Positions 8,257 through 8,574 of a stretch of 8,574 bases of DNA are shown here, piece by piece. Below the pieces are notes generated by a model, which worked only from the letters and a program-made list of their open reading frames with translations, was not told where the DNA came from and did no database searches. The position numbers and the translations under genes are program-made. The DNA is from Burkholderiales bacterium (lineage in GTDB: Bacteria; Pseudomonadota; Gammaproteobacteria; Burkholderiales; SG8-39): contig JADLDQ010000161.1 of NCBI GenBank assembly GCA_020846575.1, positions 1 through 8,574 of the forward strand. Direction: 5' to 3'. How positions within the stretch are numbered: position 1 is the first letter of the stretch; each line of letters starts with the position of its first letter.

Positions 8257-8574
8257 AGCCGGAAGTCGACGTCGCGGCGCTGTTCTTCCACTTCCTGCTG
8301 CTCGCTTGCGTCTCGATCGGCGGCACCGATACCGTGGTGCCGGACATGCACCGCTATCTCGTCGAAGCCAATCAATGGCTCACCGACCAGCAGTTCGGCG
8401 ACGCCTATGCCATCGCGCGCGCGGTGCCGGGCCCGAACATGCTGTACGTGACGCTGCTCGGCTGGCAGGTCGCGGGCGTGGCCGGCGCCGCCGCAACCAC
8501 GCTCGCGCTCGCCATCCCGCCGTTCACGCTGACGCTCTTGGTGGTGCGCGCCAGCGCGCGCAACCCGGACTCGC
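8253..8574 (+). CDS. Chromate transporter (CHR) family protein, second subunit, 3'-truncated
   Basis: The ATG at 8253 overlaps the TGA of the first subunit by four bases (ATGA) and is preceded by GGAGG (8241-8245) at a 7-base spacing. The frame is open to the window edge, giving 107 residues; about 70-90 more would be expected. Landmarks are the glycine pair in VSIGGTDTVVPDMH (20-33), WLTDQQFGDAYAIA (42-55) and AVPGPNMLYV (57-66), with hydrophobic stretches at about 8-24, 63-88 and 89-100. It pairs with the upstream protein as the second half of a split ChrA; the halves of such pairs usually have opposite membrane topology. The true substrate is unknown. Confidence 0.9.
   Translation, partial: MKPEVDVAALFFHFLLLACVSIGGTDTVVPDMHRYLVEANQWLTDQQFGDAYAIARAVPGPNMLYVTLLGWQVAGVAGAAATTLALAIPPFTLTLLVVRASARNPDS

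Overview
The window is high-GC DNA with densely packed, bacterial-style genes. The gene set (a MaeB-type two-domain malic enzyme, a split chromate-transporter pair, a hydantoinase/oxoprolinase subunit and an XRE regulator) suggests a proteobacterium, most likely a betaproteobacterium. That placement is inferred from protein character and base composition, not from a search. No rRNA, tRNA, CRISPR array, insertion sequence or phage gene was seen.

Layout: (1) 1-1827, plus strand: the 3' part of a hydantoinase/oxoprolinase-family alpha-type (HyuA-like) gene, cut by the left edge. (2) 1828-2023: a convergent gap with a short direct repeat and a bulged hairpin. (3) 2024-3775, minus strand: a GH3-family adenylating enzyme (auxin-responsive GH3 fold) with changed catalytic motifs. 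(4) 3776-3892: a relatively AT-rich divergent control region with two inverted repeats. (5) 3893-4750, plus strand: an XRE-type helix-turn-helix regulator divergent from the GH3 gene. (6) 4751-4964: a convergent gap with three hairpin-forming inverted repeats. (7) 4965-7319, minus strand: maeB, NADP-type malic enzyme fused to a phosphotransacetylase-like domain. (8) 7320-7671: a 352-base divergent spacer. (9) 7672-8256 and 8253-8574, plus strand: two translationally overlapping half-size chromate-transporter-family genes, the second cut by the right edge.

These look like four independent units rather than one pathway. MaeB links C4 metabolism to pyruvate and NADPH. The transporter pair probably assembles as a heteromer. 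The regulator and the GH3 gene share a control region, so the regulator may control the GH3 gene, itself, or both. The HyuA-like subunit normally works with a HyuB-like partner; none lies downstream, so a partner would have to be upstream of the window or elsewhere.

The most interesting items are the GH3 homologue, in which the expected glutamate of the YxSSE-type motif reads as glycine, and the palindrome-rich regulator/GH3 control region. Nothing here amounts to a clearly new multi-gene system.
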